Assembly: GCF_002994655.1 (NCBI RefSeq)
Contig: NZ_PPDL01000003.1
Span: forward strand, 1 to 64,000
Source of the DNA: Corynebacterium sp. 13CS0277
Lineage (GTDB): Bacteria; Actinomycetota; Actinomycetes; Mycobacteriales; Mycobacteriaceae
DNA: 64,000 nt
Reading direction: 5' to 3'
This document shows, in pieces, positions 63,685-64,000 of this stretch. Both the position numbers and the translations under genes were made by a program. The stretch's first letter is position 1. Every line of letters starts with the position of its first letter. A model generated the notes under the pieces. That model searched no databases, had not been told where the DNA came from, and saw nothing but the letters and a program-made list of their open reading frames with translations.

Positions 63685-64000
63685 CTACAGCAGGGTGCTG
63701 TAGACGTCGAGGGTCTGCTGCGCGATGGCAGCCCAGGAGAAGTCGTCCACGGCGCGGGCGCGGCCCGCCTCGCCGTAGGCGGCCGCCTTCGCCGGGTCGG
63801 TCACGAGGGCGTTGATGGCGTCGGCGATGCCGGCTTCGAATTCCTCCGGCTCGCTCTCGTCGTAGTGCACCAGGGTGCCGGTCGTGCCGTCGACGACGAC
63901 CTCGGGGATGCCGCCAACGTCGGAGGCGACCACGGCGGTGCCGCAGGCCATGGCCTCCAGGTTGACGATGCCGAGCGGCTCGTAGATGGAGGGGCAGGCG
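63685..64000 (-). CDS. glgA: Glycogen synthase / GT4 glycosyltransferase, C-terminal part
   Basis: The last ~105 residues of a GT4 glycosyltransferase, cut by the window edge. The donor-binding motif [34 protein letters not shown] is present, including the EPLG and EAMACG signature of GlgA-type enzymes, followed by the terminal helices ([16 protein letters not shown]). In Mycobacteriales GlgA (Rv1212c-like, glgM) follows DUF3117 and acts in maltose-1-phosphate/glycogen synthesis from ADP-glucose. The frame is open to base 64000. The glgA name rests on motif and synteny. Confidence 0.88.
   Translation of the reverse strand, partial: ACPSIYEPLGIVNLEAMACGTAVVASDVGGIPEVVVDGTTGTLVHYDESEPEEFEAGIADAINALVTDPAKAAAYGEAGRARAVDDFSWAAIAQQTLDVYSTLL

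Overview
The window reads as a chromosomal segment of a high-GC Corynebacterium (order Mycobacteriales). The gene order glpX, DUF4245, xseB-xseA, ispH, DUF6542, AI-2E permease, ychF, then typA, lpqW, mshB, fdxC, dapC, dapD, aroP, dapE, LOG, DivIVA-like, DUF3117 and glgA follows the conserved corynebacterial/mycobacterial backbone. Mycothiol synthesis (mshB), a MetPS-type methionine importer and many leaderless TAGAGT-type promoters fit the same assignment. The species cannot be named from this sequence alone.

Layout. 1-2.4 kb: a distinctly lower-GC segment with a truncated LGFP-repeat protein and two small membrane proteins. 2.5-14.7 kb: housekeeping backbone (gluconeogenesis, exonuclease VII, isoprenoid synthesis, methionine/alanine import, YchF ATPase). 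15-19 kb: accessory genes (orphan HipA-type kinase, MarR-like regulator, glycerate kinase, lipoprotein). 19.4-25 kb: one 1,840-residue DUF808 membrane protein with a very long acidic and Ala/Glu/Arg-rich tail, the most unusual gene here. 25-31.6 kb: DUF2218 and DUF4232 proteins, then a TPP riboswitch controlling a YkoEDC-type thiamine/HMP transporter whose last gene fuses a P-loop kinase to a NUDIX domain. 31.7-34.5 kb: secreted trypsin-like protease, ArsC-like protein, DUF402 and an Rv1157c-like secreted protein. 35-43.8 kb: typA/bipA and a complete oligopeptide/dipeptide ABC transporter (oppA-B-C-DF). 43.9-49.6 kb: LpqW-like lipoprotein, mshB, a membrane protein, 7Fe ferredoxin and dapC. 49.7-59.4 kb: gtrA, ydcF-like, dapD, aroP, a second dapD paralogue, dapE, LOG, DivIVA-like and DUF3117. 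60-64 kb: RlmA-type methyltransferase, a GH32-fold protein that has lost its catalytic acids, translated just behind an acetolactate decarboxylase, and the 3' end of glgA.

How the genes work together. dapC, dapD (two copies) and dapE supply three consecutive steps of the succinylase branch to meso-diaminopimelate and lysine. mshB belongs to mycothiol synthesis, and LpqW and ychF/typA are envelope and translation-associated factors. The ykoEDC set is a thiamine-precursor importer sensed by its own TPP leader. Convergent gene pairs are usually separated by a strong, near-perfect inverted repeat acting as a bidirectional terminator, and a large share of monocistronic genes start 6-8 nt after a -10 box (leaderless mRNAs).

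Limits. All calls are from reading the sequence and translations. No database search was run, so family names rest on recognised motifs, length and synteny.
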